Of a stretch of 48,168 nt of DNA, positions 20,581 to 31,350 are shown piece by piece (position 1 is the stretch's first letter; the number at the start of each line of letters is the position of its first letter). The DNA lies in contig WELB01000073.1 in NCBI GenBank assembly GCA_009602725.1, forward strand, positions 265,027 to 313,194. The letters are read 5' to 3'. The notes below the pieces were generated by a model. That model was not told the origin of the DNA. It was given only the letters and a program-made list of their open reading frames with translations, and ran no database searches. Both the position numbers and the translations under genes were made by a program. The stretch is from Spirogloea muscicola. Taxonomy: Eukaryota; Streptophyta; Zygnematophyceae; Spirogloeales; Spirogloeaceae.

Positions 20581-21256
20581 TGCTCAAATTACACAAGTAT
20601 ACAGGTGGCCACAGCAAAAGGGGAGGTTAGTCACCCCGAGTCAGCAGCCGCGAGTCGGAGTAAACTGCAGCCGGAAAAGAGTCAAACCAGTGCGAGAAAA
20701 TCTTCAGGTTCTTGGGCACACAAGCAGAATGGAGTAGCATTTTCCAAGAGGGCATACATTTGGGCCCATTTGAGGAGGATTTGTCAAGCTCATCCAAGCT
20801 CTTCTCTCGCAATTGAGTTCTTGAATGGAAGCAGAATGCTTGGGTCAAAGACCACAAATGCCTAATGCTGCAGACAAAGGCATCGTAAGTACTCAGGAGT
20901 CGAAAGGAATCTTGCCTGGATGGCAAGGCTGATGACATTCAAGCATGCCACACCAAGCTCTGTCTGCAGGGAATAATACGAATCTGGTGATATGCACAGG
21001 TAGTTATGTGCACACAGCCATCTGAGGTCTGTTGGCGTACTGTGCATGCTCACTGTCAGGCAACATAGGGAACTGACGTCTGCAACTTGGACAGACCGTG
21101 CGTGACCACAAGCTACAATACTACCTGTACAACAACACGGGGCACTCAATCCCAGCAGGTTGTCTACCACTACGCCATTCATATATTTCAAATATCTATA
21201 GTCAAAGAGGTGCTTCGAACGTGTGGTGTCTAAGGGCTCTTGAATTGCACCTACCG
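20581..21256. other. no supported gene
   Basis: Ordinary-composition sequence 3' of the VOC gene. I see short open frames only, with no conserved motif, repeat module or LINE signature apart from scattered low similarity. Confidence 0.4.
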
Positions 21257-21291
21257 AAGATCATCAACTGTGAATTATAGTTGATGATCTT
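21257..21291 (-). other. 3' UTR stem-loop of the VOC gene
   Basis: AAGATCATCAACT and AGTTGATGATCTT form a perfect 13-bp stem with a 9-nt loop. It begins 16 bp after the stop codon of the minus-strand VOC gene, so it would be in the transcript. It could affect 3' end formation or stability; this is inference. Confidence 0.7.
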
Positions 21292-21306
21292 GAACTGTGC
21301 CACTCC

Positions 21307-23142
21307 TTACGTATCACTAGTAACCACGTACTTCGCAAACAGGTTTAGTGGATTGGTCATGGCCTTAAATTCCAGTGAGTTGCCGCTGTGGTCCTTGAAG
21401 AACATTGTCCACTGCCATGACAGTCGCAGTCAGTCAATCAGAGATGATCTGTGGAGGACAACGACGATAGCTGCAATATTACCTCCAGGCACCACAACCT
21501 TGTTCTGCTGACACACGGTAATGTGGCCCACTGCTATCAGCAGATAGAGATTAGGTGTCAAACTCATCTGAGTTTGTGCTTACTTGCTCTCCTGGTTGGC
21601 CTTTGAATCTGATGTGTGGTTCTATCACAAACTTTAGACCATTTTCCCGGAGCCTGCTTGCAAGTTCAAGGAATTGTGGTTCACTCATGGCCAGCCCAAA
21701 GTGAGGCACCGGCACAGGATCACCATCTGTTATGATAGAGAAACGAATGACATATTCATCCCACTGACGGACAGCGTCAAATTTACACCGAAGGTAGATG
21801 GTTAGCAGCTATGCTGCACTGGTTCGAGTGGATGATTGGCCGCTGCCATTGGTTGACTTGGGAATCAAGCTCTAGTCATCTATATTCCATATTCAAGAGC
21901 ATTCATTAACATGGGGGTTTTGGTGACGGCAGATCTCGCTTACCCACGGTGTTGGCTGTGGTTGCTGCATTAAACCCCGGAACCACATGGCAGACAATCT
22001 GTTCATACAGTGTAGCAATGAGTTGTCAGCACGTTGGTTGGCAGGTTCCTGTGACCTGCACAAATCCAACTGTATTGTTTGGTACATGTACACAGGGGGT
22101 GACCTCGCGATAGCACTCATAGCCGCTTGCATCTAGTCCGGACGGCATCATCGTTTAGGCTTGATGCAAATCATGCACTAAATCACAGTGCCAGGGAGAC
22201 AGGCCGTAAGTGATGCTTTCTATCAAATTCCACACCTGGTGACCAAAGAGGTCGAAGTCAACCCACGTTGTTGCTGATCGACCCTCTGGACAGCCAAGGA
22301 CTCTGCAGTATGCATGATACAGGATCTCAATTCCTCGTTCTAACTGGCTCAACAAGTTGCTACTGGAGCGTCCTATGAGCGAGCCATTTGCACAGGCGCT
22401 CAAGTGCCAGAGAGGACTCACCCGCCGTAGAAACTTCTCGCTGCTGCCAAGTCGTGTACCGGGAAGGCCAGATGGAATGGGGTGGTCAGTGTCCGAGCAA
22501 GTGGAGCAGTCTCTTGCCCTTGTTCACTTCGAAATGCTCGTCTTTCGGTCAGAAGTTCTCGAAGGACCTGCTTCTGTCAGCAAGCTTCTGGTCAACATCA
22601 GCAGCATGCCATGGAGGAAATGGAGGAAATGGACGGAACAGAGAGGATGAAGGAAATGTCTCGATGTCCCAAATATCTCCAACGAGTTCATGTGCCATAT
22701 CTCCGAATATCAACACAACAGCAAGTGCTGTAGACAGGGATAGTAATTGGCGCACTTTGAGGTGCCGATGTTGTCGACTGTTCCTCGCTATCGAGCTGAC
22801 ACTCTACTTCAATTACCTCTGGAGGAGGAAGGCTCTGTCGGAAGGAAGTTACCAGTCGCGCCCCTTGCTTGCGGTCTGCAGGCGAGGACCCGGCGCCAAT
22901 GCGACACAGAAGTTTCAGACGGCAGCTGGGATAAGGCACGACAATGGTGCAGAAACGAAGTGGCGAGTGAGCATCGGAAGGGGGGGTTGTGGAGGGGCAG
23001 CGGAGCGCAGGAGGCGCTGACCGGGCCGCAGGAGCTCGTTCCGGAGAGGCAGGAAGCGCGGCGTCGGGCTCCGCGAGGACGCGCGAGCCTCCGAGCCCGC
23101 CAGCGCCGTGGCGGCGGCGGCGGCGGCTGCGGCGGCGGCCAT
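21307..23142 (-). CDS. VOC-superfamily (glyoxalase/dioxygenase-fold) protein
   Basis: Exons securely joined: 22567-22422, 22302-22236, 21998-21944, 21726-21584 and 21411-21307. An upstream exon ends at 22817 (SFRQSLPPPE before GTAATT). A first exon from the ATG at 23142 encodes an Ala- and Arg-rich, Ser-containing leader that looks like an organelle transit peptide; its donor is not resolved. The core reads TPFHLAFPVHDLAAARSFYG, VLGCPEGRSATTWVDFDLFG, PGFNAATTANTVDGDPVPVP, FVIEPHIRFKGQPGEQWTMF and GNSLEFKAM. This is a complete two-module VOC domain closely resembling bacterial proteins annotated as glyoxalase/dioxygenase. Conserved His (FHLAF, FGHQ) and Glu (LEFK) are the likely metal ligands. 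The substrate is unknown. The chloroplast or mitochondrial location is inferred from the leader. Confidence 0.88.
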
Positions 23143-23224
23143 GCCAGCAGGTCCAGCTGATCAGAGCGACTTCTTGAAGGGCTTGATTGATTACACGGGC
23201 CTTGTCAGTTCCTTTCGGCTTATT

Positions 23225-23500
23225 CGGGCCTTGTTCTTTGGGCTGGCCTTCCCACAGCCACTGCCATACATTGGATGAGCTGTTTCTTTGGGCCATCGCC
23301 TTGCTTTTCTGCACCATCCGGCTCCTTCAGACCTTGTCCATTCCTTCGGGCTGGCCTCTCACAGCCACCAGTTAATCTGGCCGCGCCTTCTTCAGGCCCC
23401 GCAGTCGCTGCTTAGCTCGTAGTTTGGCCCCTTCGAACCTTGTCAATTCTCTTCGGGCTGGCTTCTCACAGCCCTTGCCCCCATTGGGAGAGCCACTTCT
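23225..23500 (+). repeat. hairpin modules and R1 fragment
   Basis: Hairpin modules GGGCTGGCCTTCCCACAGCC (about 23239) and CGGGCTGGCCTCTCACAGCC (about 23347) are followed by the R1 segment from CTTCAGGCCCCGCAG to CCATTGGGAGAGCC (23390-23500). It begins about 80 bp upstream of the VOC ATG on the opposite strand. Confidence 0.7.
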
Positions 23501-23584
23501 TCTCTTTTGGAAGTGCTGATTGTTGCTCACTACATGTGAATATCTGACCATCCTTCGCGGTACTTGCTTGCCTGTGTCTTCATC

Positions 23585-24040
23585 TCACTCGGGCCCCTTT
23601 GGGACGTCGTCACAACGGACTCCTTGGATTCCAAGAGCGCAACACGCTCGGCGGAGGAGGCGGGCTACGCCGTCCGCCAAGCGGCCGACGCAAAGGAGCG
23701 CAAGTACTCGGATCACCCGGTAGGCGACGAGTTCATCCCACTCGCCGTCGACGTACACGGCGCCTTTGGCGCCAAATGGCTGGACCTTCTTCACCGCCTT
23801 GCGCGGCGAGCAGCGGCCCGCCGCTACGGGCAGCAGGGCGAGCAGCCTGGCTTCCATGTGGCCGGGTCCCTCGCCCAAGTTTTCCGGATGCGCCTGGCCG
23901 TCTCTTTGCAGCGGTCCCTAGCTTTTGCGGTCCACTTGCGCGCAGGCCGCGCTCTGGCGGCGGCCTCCGGCTTCCGTCAGGGCGACGTCTTACCGCCTGC
24001 TAGCTACTCAGATTTGCATCTACTGACGAGAGGTTACTGA
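23585..24040 (+). mobile_element. LINE ORF2 C-terminus, best-preserved copy
   Basis: An uninterrupted frame of about 150 codons ends at 24040 and is GC-rich, unlike the decayed copies. Visible blocks are DVVTTDSLDSKSATRSAEE, KERKYSDHP, FIPLAVDVHGAFGAKWLDLL, HRLARRAAARR, VFRMRLAVSLQRSLAFAVHL and RAGRALAAASGFRQGD, then LTRGY-stop. The lack of stops suggests this is the youngest copy. The RT, endonuclease and 5' part are absent, the usual result of 5' truncation during target-primed reverse transcription. Confidence 0.75.
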
Positions 24041-24440
24041 GAGTTCGCTTACTGCTGTCACAGTCCTTAGCACTCCGACTCCTTCAGACCTTGTCCATTC
24101 TTTTGGGCTGGCCTCTCCCAGTCACCAGTTAATCTGGCCGCGCTTGCTTCCTTTGGGACGTTGGCCATTCTTTTCGGGCTGACTTGTCACAGCCCCTCGC
24201 CCATGTTGAATGAGCGTACTTTCTTTCTGCAGCGAGCTACTCAGACCTGATGTTGCTCACTCGTGGGTACTGCTGAGCTTCCCTCTGCATCGTCTATGTG
24301 TTCTGCAGTGTCTTGTAGTGTAGTCCTTTTTCCGGCTCCTCTTTCTTTGGCTTTGGACATTGTCCATTCTTTTTTAGGCTGGCTTTGCCAGCCCCTCTTC
24401 TCTATGGGCGCGCACTTCTTTCTTGGGCTGGCCTCCCTCC
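24041..24440 (+). repeat. LINE 3' tail and hairpin modules
   Basis: Hairpin modules at 24105-24125 and 24176-24198, then a second LINE end remnant (MLLTRGY-like, 24235-24272). A GGCTGGCTTTGCCAGCCC module with TCTTCTCTATGGGCG is at 24379-24415. The block 24040-24135 recurs at 36965-37080. Confidence 0.65.
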
Positions 24441-24861
24441 CACTCTTTTTTTTTTTTCGGCCCCTTGGCTCCCCGCCGCCGCAGTCGCGGCCGCCGGCCC
24501 CGCAGTCGCTTCCGCCGCCGCCGGCGCGCTGCCGCCAGCAGGCCGCCGCCAGCCAGCCAGCCGCAGCATCGGCGGCCGCTGGCGGCTCCGAAGCCGCGGT
24601 CGCTGCCCTCTCGAGGCGGGCCTCCGAAGTGCTGGACCGGGAAAGCTGTCTTCCGCGGCTTCGGCCCCTCAATTTCGTGGAGCTGGAGCAAACAGGCTGC
24701 TTCTAGCGCTCTATTCCCGATGAGGTTACTGTGACGGGAGCAGCCCAATCACATCGAATCAGGGGGGCATCCAATTGAGCGCAAGGGAATCGCTGTGAGC
24801 TCAAGGCCGGAGAAGGAATTAAGCGTCTGAAAGTGACTCAAGCCCGGCACCTTCTTTCGTG
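24441..24861. other. 5' flank of the VPS2.2 gene
   Basis: A T-run (24444-24455) and a GCC/GCA-rich stretch (24470-24690) precede about 150 bp of ordinary sequence up to the VPS2.2 ATG. No motif is recognised; this is the presumed promoter and 5' UTR region. Confidence 0.35.
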
Positions 24862-27421
24862 ATGTTCAAAAGCAAGCCAACGGCCAAAGGTGTGTCACAA
24901 CCTGCTGGCCCTCCTTCAAGAGGATCGTGCAGTGGGAGGCATGATGATGCTACTCACCTAGGAATTGCATAGACACCAACATGTGTGGGGAGTGCATGTA
25001 CTTGTCCTCAGAGTCATCTCATGTTGTTCCTCTTGCGACCATTACATTGTCAAAGAACTTTCTCCTTGTATCCATGCACAATTGACAAGCCTTGTTCATG
25101 ACCCCTACTGCAGAGGCGTTGAGAGAGAGCAAGCGGGATGTTGGTGTTGCCACCAGAGGTGCTGATTGTCAATGCCTAGTCACTTCTCAGTCGTCTCCTT
25201 CTTTGAGGTGGTGCAGGTGCTGCTTGTCATCGCCAAAAGTCGCATTAACAGCAGACTTTCCTGATCACGCGCTGATCACAATCAGCTGGCATCTCTTGCA
25301 ACCAACAGGGATCGAGAGAGAGATTTTTGGCCTTCAGACGGAGGTGAGAGGTTGCCGCATCGAGAAATGATCTCCATCATAACTGGCTGCTGAGAGTAGT
25401 GACCACTTGGCGAAAATGTGCAGTATGTGATGTCGGCCACTTGTTGACGAGCTGATATATTTGTTCATGGGCAGGAGAAGAAGCTGGTTGCTGAGATAAA
25501 GAGAACCGCAACCAGCGGCAATGAGGTGAGCTTCACGTTGATGTGTGAACTAGCCGCCTGTATGGCATTGACTAATCTTGCTGGAGTAGCCTCCAGAGTG
25601 GATTTTGGAGATTGGTTGATTCTCCACTGAACTTGCAGATGCAATGCTCATCCTGCCAATAACCACAACCATTGCAGCAAGCTACGAAGATACTTGCGAG
25701 GCAGCTAATACGCTTGAGGCAGCAGATACAAAAGCTACAGGGCAGTCGAGCTCAAATGCGTGGCGTGGCTACGCACACACAGGTCTGCCTGCCAGCTTGG
25801 TGGGACCCAAGTCACTGAAGCATGAGGTGGAGAAGGTGGTCTTTATATCAAGTAGTTGACTATATCATAGTAGCATATGAGCAGACAAAAGATGCACGCT
25901 GCAGGTCAATCAGGCCATAGGACTCTTGGCAGCAGTGGACTCAGCCATCTGCTATAAGTGAGAGTGACTGTAAATGCGAATTGACTTTGTCGGGAAAAGG
26001 TCAGGCACTTCTATGTTCACACAGTTCCTGATTGTAGGGCAGATAGTACATGTGCTTGCTAGAATGTCACCGAATCTCTTTTGCGCCTTATGGCAGGCAG
26101 TCTATGCCAATATGGCAGTTGCTGGTGCTATGAAGGGAGCATCCACAGCAATAGGTGCCATGAACAAGGTCCGACAGATTCTAATGAGCTTGCATCACTG
26201 ATACTCAAGATCCAGATTCACGGTCATTTCTTGAGATATGACATTACTGTAGCTGTCCAATCTAGGTCTGCCTCTCCAGGATAGCCAGCTCAAGTACGAT
26301 TTAAAGAACAGCAAACAAAGCTCATCATTGTCCACTCCTAAGGGAAGCAGAGGCTGGACAGGTCCTGCTCCTACTCAATCAAGTGGTTGTGTACTTTGCA
26401 GCAACTTGAGCCAGCAAAGCAGGCCAAGATAATGCAGGACTTCCAGAAGCAGTCTGCCCAGATGGACATGACGGTGGGTGATACTCATTGTCAATTGTCA
26501 CTTTTTACTTAAAGTCTATCTGATGACATTGTTTCAGTGTTGTCAGTTGTCACTTAGTACTCAAAGTTTATCTGGTGACATTGTTTCAGTGCTCACCACC
26601 AACGACCCTGACAGAGGCAAGTTCTTTGTCGAACTTTTGCAGCAAGAGATGATGTCAGATTCAATAGATGATGCCCTTGATTCTGACGAAGTTGAGCAGG
26701 AGACTGAGGACCTCACTAATCAGGTTACTATCACAAATGACCCAATCATTCACCTGATCTGCAGCTATCCTGGGAGCCCAACTCCAGTGAGATACTACAT
26801 GATATGTTAGGAAAGCTGATGCCGATACTTAGGCTTTCATGCTACACTGTCTCCTGGGTAGCCTGCAGAGGTTCTTTGAAGCTCCGACAAGTGTTGTCAT
26901 TCATTGGGAATGTGCTCTCAACGGCTCTTGTCAGCCTGTTGCTGTGCAGGTCTTGGATGAGATTGGGGTTGATGTCTCAGCACAGGTACACATGCTAGAG
27001 TTCAGACACAACATTCATGCTGCTGCCATGCAAGCACTGAAGTAGCGTTCTGAAGCAGGGTAGTTTTGTGGTCAAGAGCATTTTGGCTTTGAGATTCTGC
27101 TCTGATGTACCGATACGCATGCAGATTATCAAATACTGAGCCTATGAGAAAAGTTTTGAAATTTTTGACATTATGTATTGTGCTCTGCTGATTCCCAGCT
27201 GGCCACAGCACCTAAGGCCAGGCTTGCTGGAAAGACTCGACTGGGGACATCTGAGAGGCAAGGTTTCATGGGCCCTAAGCTGATTGATTGGCAAAGCTTG
27301 AGTAGATTCAGAAGAAAAATTCAGCTGCCAGCTGAGATACATCATGCTGGTGGTGCTATTCTTATGCAGGACGGATGAGCAAGACTTGGAACAAAGGCTT
27401 GCGGCGCTGCGGAATACTTAA
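24862..27421 (+). CDS. VPS2.2: ESCRT-III subunit VPS2.2/CHMP2-like
   Basis: Eleven exons: 24862-24889, 25114-25158, 25309-25343, 25475-25525, 25678-25782, 26097-26168, 26402-26473, 26643-26723, 26950-26985, 27199-27257 and 27370-27421. The CDS is 636 bp, 211 aa, the usual Snf7-family length. The protein opens MFKSKPTAKEALRESKRDVG, the basic helix 1. It continues GIEREIFGLQTEEKKLVAEI, LARQLIRLRQQIQKLQGSRA, MKGASTAIGAMNK and FQKQSAQMDMT. The acidic helix SIDDALDSDEVEQETEDL, then VLDEIGVDVSAQ, and the C-terminal DLEQRLAALRNT follow; the last is an MIT-interacting motif (MIM1) that recruits VPS4. The role is membrane scission at endosomes and MVB sorting. The penultimate exon uses a GC donor (GAGAG|GCAAGG), needed for the frame to reach the MIM. 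Confidence 0.95.
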
Positions 27422-28029
27422 CTGCGAAAAATGCTTATGTGATGTGAGCTCTAATAGCTCAGAAAAGATGAGGGCCATCGTTGTATCCAGGTTCTTTAAT
27501 ACCTGGTCCAACCCACATCTTTCCATTGACGCTGAGTCACATTTTGCTCAGCTGCTAGTATGTGCACCAAGAAATGTCAAGTGATCTGGAGACCTGGCCT
27601 TCAGCACTTTTCACACTCTTGGTGTTGCCTTTGGCATGTATGGACTGTCTATATTGTGCACGGCTCTGAAAGTTGCCCCGCATGTTAGTCTACCCAAGCA
27701 TAGGACCTCCACCAAGGTTTCGCCTGGGGCTATTTGATTGACTGCGCCGCAGGCGAAGGTACCCCAAGAGCGAGAAAAAGAGGAGCGGTAGCACCAGGAA
27801 GAGTGGCTGGCTCTGAAAATTGCACACAGATATCAGACAACAAGAGTAACCTGCGTAAGATCATCAATGTGACCTACTGTATTCCAGATACGCATGAGAG
27901 TGCCCCCTTGATAATTGACACCCACTGCAGTAGCAGATGGTCGATCGACACACTTAAGAAGCATCTGACTGCAAATTCTGCATGTATTGCTGATGTCGCT
28001 CTAAAAGGCGATTACCAAGTACTTCGGGT
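27422..28029. other. convergent intergenic region
   Basis: About 600 bp between the stop codons of the VPS2.2 gene (plus) and the Cys-rich gene (minus). It should contain both 3' UTRs. I see no repeat module and no further gene. Confidence 0.5.
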
Positions 28030-29298
28030 CTAACAATCGCATATCCTGACTTCTGAGTGGGTGGGGCCAAAGTATCTCACTGCAAAGAGGAAGCCATTGT
28101 TCCTCAATACTAGGTTCTCCGCGAACTGAGGCCATATGGATGGGATTGGAGCAGCATCAATCACTTGCTCAATGACTTCCTCCCCACCTGCTTCCTCAGC
28201 AGCATCCTTACTGTCACTCTCGCCCTCTCCATCCCCACCTTCAACCCCTCCCTCGCCCTCCTCTTCCACTTCCTCCACCTCCGGCTCTTCACCAGGTCTC
28301 TCTGCAATGCAAATTGCGCTACGTGCACTGTGAAACAAGGATGAAGTTGCATGCTTGGTCGAAAAGGCGGAGTAGGATGTAGTCATTGATTGACGATGTG
28401 AGATCAGGAGCTGTTTGGTTGCTTGCATGCAATTGCTATGCATTGCCAAGGGCCTTACTGCAGAAGAGAGTGCCCTCTTGCGCTGTGCCGTTTGTCAAGA
28501 CGAACTCGGGGCTGCTGCAGTTGCACGTGTAGCCAGTGAGCTGGAAGTGGCCTGGATCCAGGCTTCCCGGGTCCGGCTGCACGTCTACGCAAGTCGAGCC
28601 TGTGTCACCGCCTTGGGCACAGCAGTGATTTGGCTTGCTCTGGCGGCACTCCAACCGCGACATGCACGGCCTGTAGCCTGCGCACACGGGGCGTTCCAGC
28701 ACAGCAGCTGCAGGTCAAAGAGATGCAAGAAGGCAGTCTGCATGGGTGCAGGAAAGCATGGTGGAGGCAGGAGGGCCTCACTGCATATTGCTGCGCGACC
28801 AAGACCGGCTTTCAGGACGTAGAAGCTTGAAGTCCAGCAAATGCAATCGTCAACGCCGTCCACGCAAATATGCTTCGCCCACCCATCGCCAAATGACTGG
28901 CAGAAGAAGTCGTTGCCCACGCCTGGCGGCAATTGCCATTGAAAATTTGCCGCACCCGCACTCGCCCGTCAGATGAAACAGTATAAAGTGGCACTCAGGT
29001 CACTGATGCTGCAGCCGCAGGCGTCGACATGCTGGTAGACAGGTTGCCTCAGCAGCAATTGCTGCCTTGCAGCAGCGAAAGGCCTCGGCCGCTGCATCCG
29101 GTGCTGGCCCACGAGCAGCACTCGAAGCAAACCCGGTGGCAGATGGTGATGTTGCTTAAGAGGGGCTGGTTGGAATGGGAAGGCGCCCTCACATTCTAGA
29201 GCGAGTGCCGGAGCAGGGCCTTGGGCCTCGGTTGCTGGGAAGAGGGTCCCCAGGAGAAGGGCGGCGACGGCGGCAGCGGCCGCGAGATAGTGCACCAT
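28030..29298 (-). CDS. Putative secreted Cys-rich protein with acidic C-terminus
   Basis: A five-exon model keeps phase: 29298-29122, 29031-29004, 28922-28806, 28707-28459 and 28301-28030, about 280 aa. A signal peptide is clear (MVHYLAAAAAVAALLLGTLF, then ATEAQG). The body is Cys-rich: DACGCSI, FFCQSFGDGWAKHICVDGVD, DCICW, PVCAGYRPCMSRLECRQSK, HCCAQGGDTGSTC and YTCNCSSPEF. It has N-glycosylation sites such as NCSS and NGT. The last exon is strongly acidic (Glu/Gly runs). I do not recognise the family; disulfide spacing suggests an extracellular or cell-wall protein. The 29122-29031 junction is the weakest, and an alternative last codon at 28436 is possible if the GTAAGG donor is not used. 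Confidence 0.55.
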
Positions 29299-29299
29299 G

Positions 29300-29690
29300 G
29301 CCAGCGTCACGGCGGCTGGGTGGGCAACATGCTGATGCCCGCAGCGCTCGCTGACCTAGGCAGCACGCTGCCACGGCGCCGCAGCGCCGTCGCCGCCGCC
29401 GCCACTGCCAGTGGGCGGCGAGGCGGCTGTGGCCATGGCCAGTGGACGCGTCGCCCGGACGGGGGACGGGCGTCTGCGGGCCCGCAGAGGCCAGGAGAGG
29501 CCACGAGGCGCAAGGTGGGCGATGGCGGGGGGAGGTGCTTCGGAAGGAGGGGGCCCCACCTGAGCGCCCCTGCGGCAGAGGGGTGTGTGGCCTGGCGGCA
29601 GTTCGAGCGATATTCCGTAGATACTCAACACCAGGGCATATCGAGCACCTAGTAACGACTTGAGTCGCGGCTTGCTTCAGCACTTTTCTG
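29300..29690. other. GC-rich 5' flank of the Cys-rich gene
   Basis: Strongly GC-rich sequence with long but motif-free open frames on both strands, directly upstream of the ATG at 29298. It is probably the promoter and 5' UTR region. Confidence 0.35.
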
Positions 29691-31060
29691 GCCCCTTCAA
29701 AGTTGGTTCGTTCTCTTTTCTGGGGCTGGCCAAGTTCAGCCATCGCCCTCAACTGGAAGAGTCTTTCTTTCTACAGCCACCGCCCTCTACTGGCCGCGCT
29801 GGCTTCCTCTACTGGAAGTGTCTTTTCTACTTCTTTTCTTGTTGATCGCGAGAGAGTGGCGGGCATGCAACGCCCTTCCCCGCCCCAGGAATCTGGAGGC
29901 ATGGGGGGAGGGTCGCGTGGTGCAGGGAGGAGGGGGGCTCCCGGGCGCCTGCTCGGCTCCGTGTGCGCCAGCTGCGAGGCAACTGCCTCCACCCAATGGA
30001 GTTCTTCTGGCCGCCCGTCCTGCCAGAAGAAAGGTGGTGCGCTTTGAGTGGAAGTGAGGCCAAAAGCGAGGCTAAGTGACACTGTCATGCAATTTAGTGA
30101 AGGAAGTGCGGAGGAAGGGGACTACACCAAGGGATGGAAGAAAGACTCCAAAGACTCCAAGACTTCATGAGGGGATAAGGAAGCAGGACAGGCTGAACCG
30201 GGCTTTACTCTCCACGAGTGAGCTCATGCGAATCAGAAAAACAAGCCAAGAGAAGAAGCAAGGCCTCTTCTTAAGAGCATTTCTTAAGGAAGGGGCCGAT
30301 GGCTGTGACAGAAACAGCAGCTTCTGTTAAGGGGCCGAAGGCTTTTGGAAAACGTAAGCTGTGAAACGGAGAAGAAAGAGCTGTTCCAATGTGAGGCAAT
30401 GAGCGTGAGAGGCCAGCCCAAAGGATGGACAAAGGGGCGAGGGCTGTGAAGAGCCAGGGACACGGTCGAAGCTGTGAAAGGTCAGCCCTTGAAGGCTAAA
30501 CAAAGCTCAAGCGGAGCCAAAGAAGGTCCTGAGCTTGACTCGTGTGATGTTGTCCATACTTTGCAACTTCCGGCCCTTTTGGACCCTGTTCATTCCTTTT
30601 AAACTGGCCTCTTACAGCCACCACCTTACTGTGGAAGAGCTGTTCATTTGGGCTAGCCTTCCGCTGTCATTGCTCCTCTAAGATAAGAAGCAGCACTTTT
30701 TAAGGGGCGAGAGCTACGTCAAGCCAGCCCCCAATGCCCTTTCTGCCCTTGTTCAATTTTCTGGGCTGGCCATTCACAGCCCCCGCTCCCTCTGCTGGAG
30801 GCCTTGCTAGCAGGCCGTGCTATGGCTGCCGCCTCTGGGTCTCGGCGGAGTGCCTCTTTACCTGCTGCGAGCTACTCCGACCTTATGTTGCTCACTCGCG
30901 GGTACTGAGCTTCCCTCTGCATCGTCGTGTTTTGTTTATTGTTTTGTGGTGTTTTGAGGTGTTGTCCTTTTCGGCACCTCTTTCTCTTTTGGCTTTGGAC
31001 ATTGTCCATTCTTTTTGGGCTGGCTTTGGCAGCCCCTCTTCTCTATGGGCGAGCACTTTC
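29691..31060. repeat. degenerate hairpin-module field
   Basis: Hairpin modules occur in both orientations: GGGGCTGGCCAAGTTCAGCC (about 29721), GCGTGAGAGGCCAGCCC (about 30402), GGCTGTGAAGAGCC (about 30441), GCTGTGAAAGGTCAGCCC (about 30470), AACTGGCCTCTTACAGCC (30602) and GGGCTGGCCATTCACAGCCC (30762). A LINE end (LLTRGY-stop, about 30890-30908) is followed by GGGCTGGCTTTGGCAGCCC (31017). No gene is visible in this 1.4 kb. Confidence 0.6.
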
Positions 31061-31239
31061 TTCCTTTCTGCTGGAAGATGTCACTTCTCGTTTCATTTCG
31101 CCAAGAAGGCAAGTTGCTCCCCAAAGGTTGGGCGATGGCTGGGGAAGGAGCAGCGGAAGGGCCAGCCAAGCAAGCAGAGGGCATGAGATTGATACAGCTC
31201 TGCCAATGTAAGAAGAAGGGGCTCTTCCAAAGAAGGGCC

Positions 31240-31350
31240 TCTTCAGGCCCCGCAGTCGCTGCTTAGCTCGTAGTTTGGCCCCTTCGAACCTTGTCAATTG
31301 TTTTCGGGCTGGCTTCTCACAGCCCTTGCCCCCATTGGGAGAGCCACTTC
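31240..31350 (+). repeat. R1 module fragment
   Basis: Starts at CTTCAGGCCCCGCAGTCGCT and ends CCATTGGGAGAGCCACTTCT, matching 451-568. It carries the GTAGTTTGGCC variant shared with 23.4, 32.4 and 37.1 kb rather than the GTACTTTGGCC variant of 0.5 and 14.8 kb. Confidence 0.75.

Noticed and set aside
27734-28033. Plus-strand frame of 99 codons after the VPS2.2 stop
   Set aside because: No motif and no start or splice context. It lies in the convergent 3' region and is most likely UTR or intergenic.
29050-29200. Alternative frame with many cysteines (ICHRVCFECCSWASTGCSG)
   Set aside because: It ends in a stop and does not connect to the signal-peptide frame by a usable intron. The five-exon model keeps phase without it.
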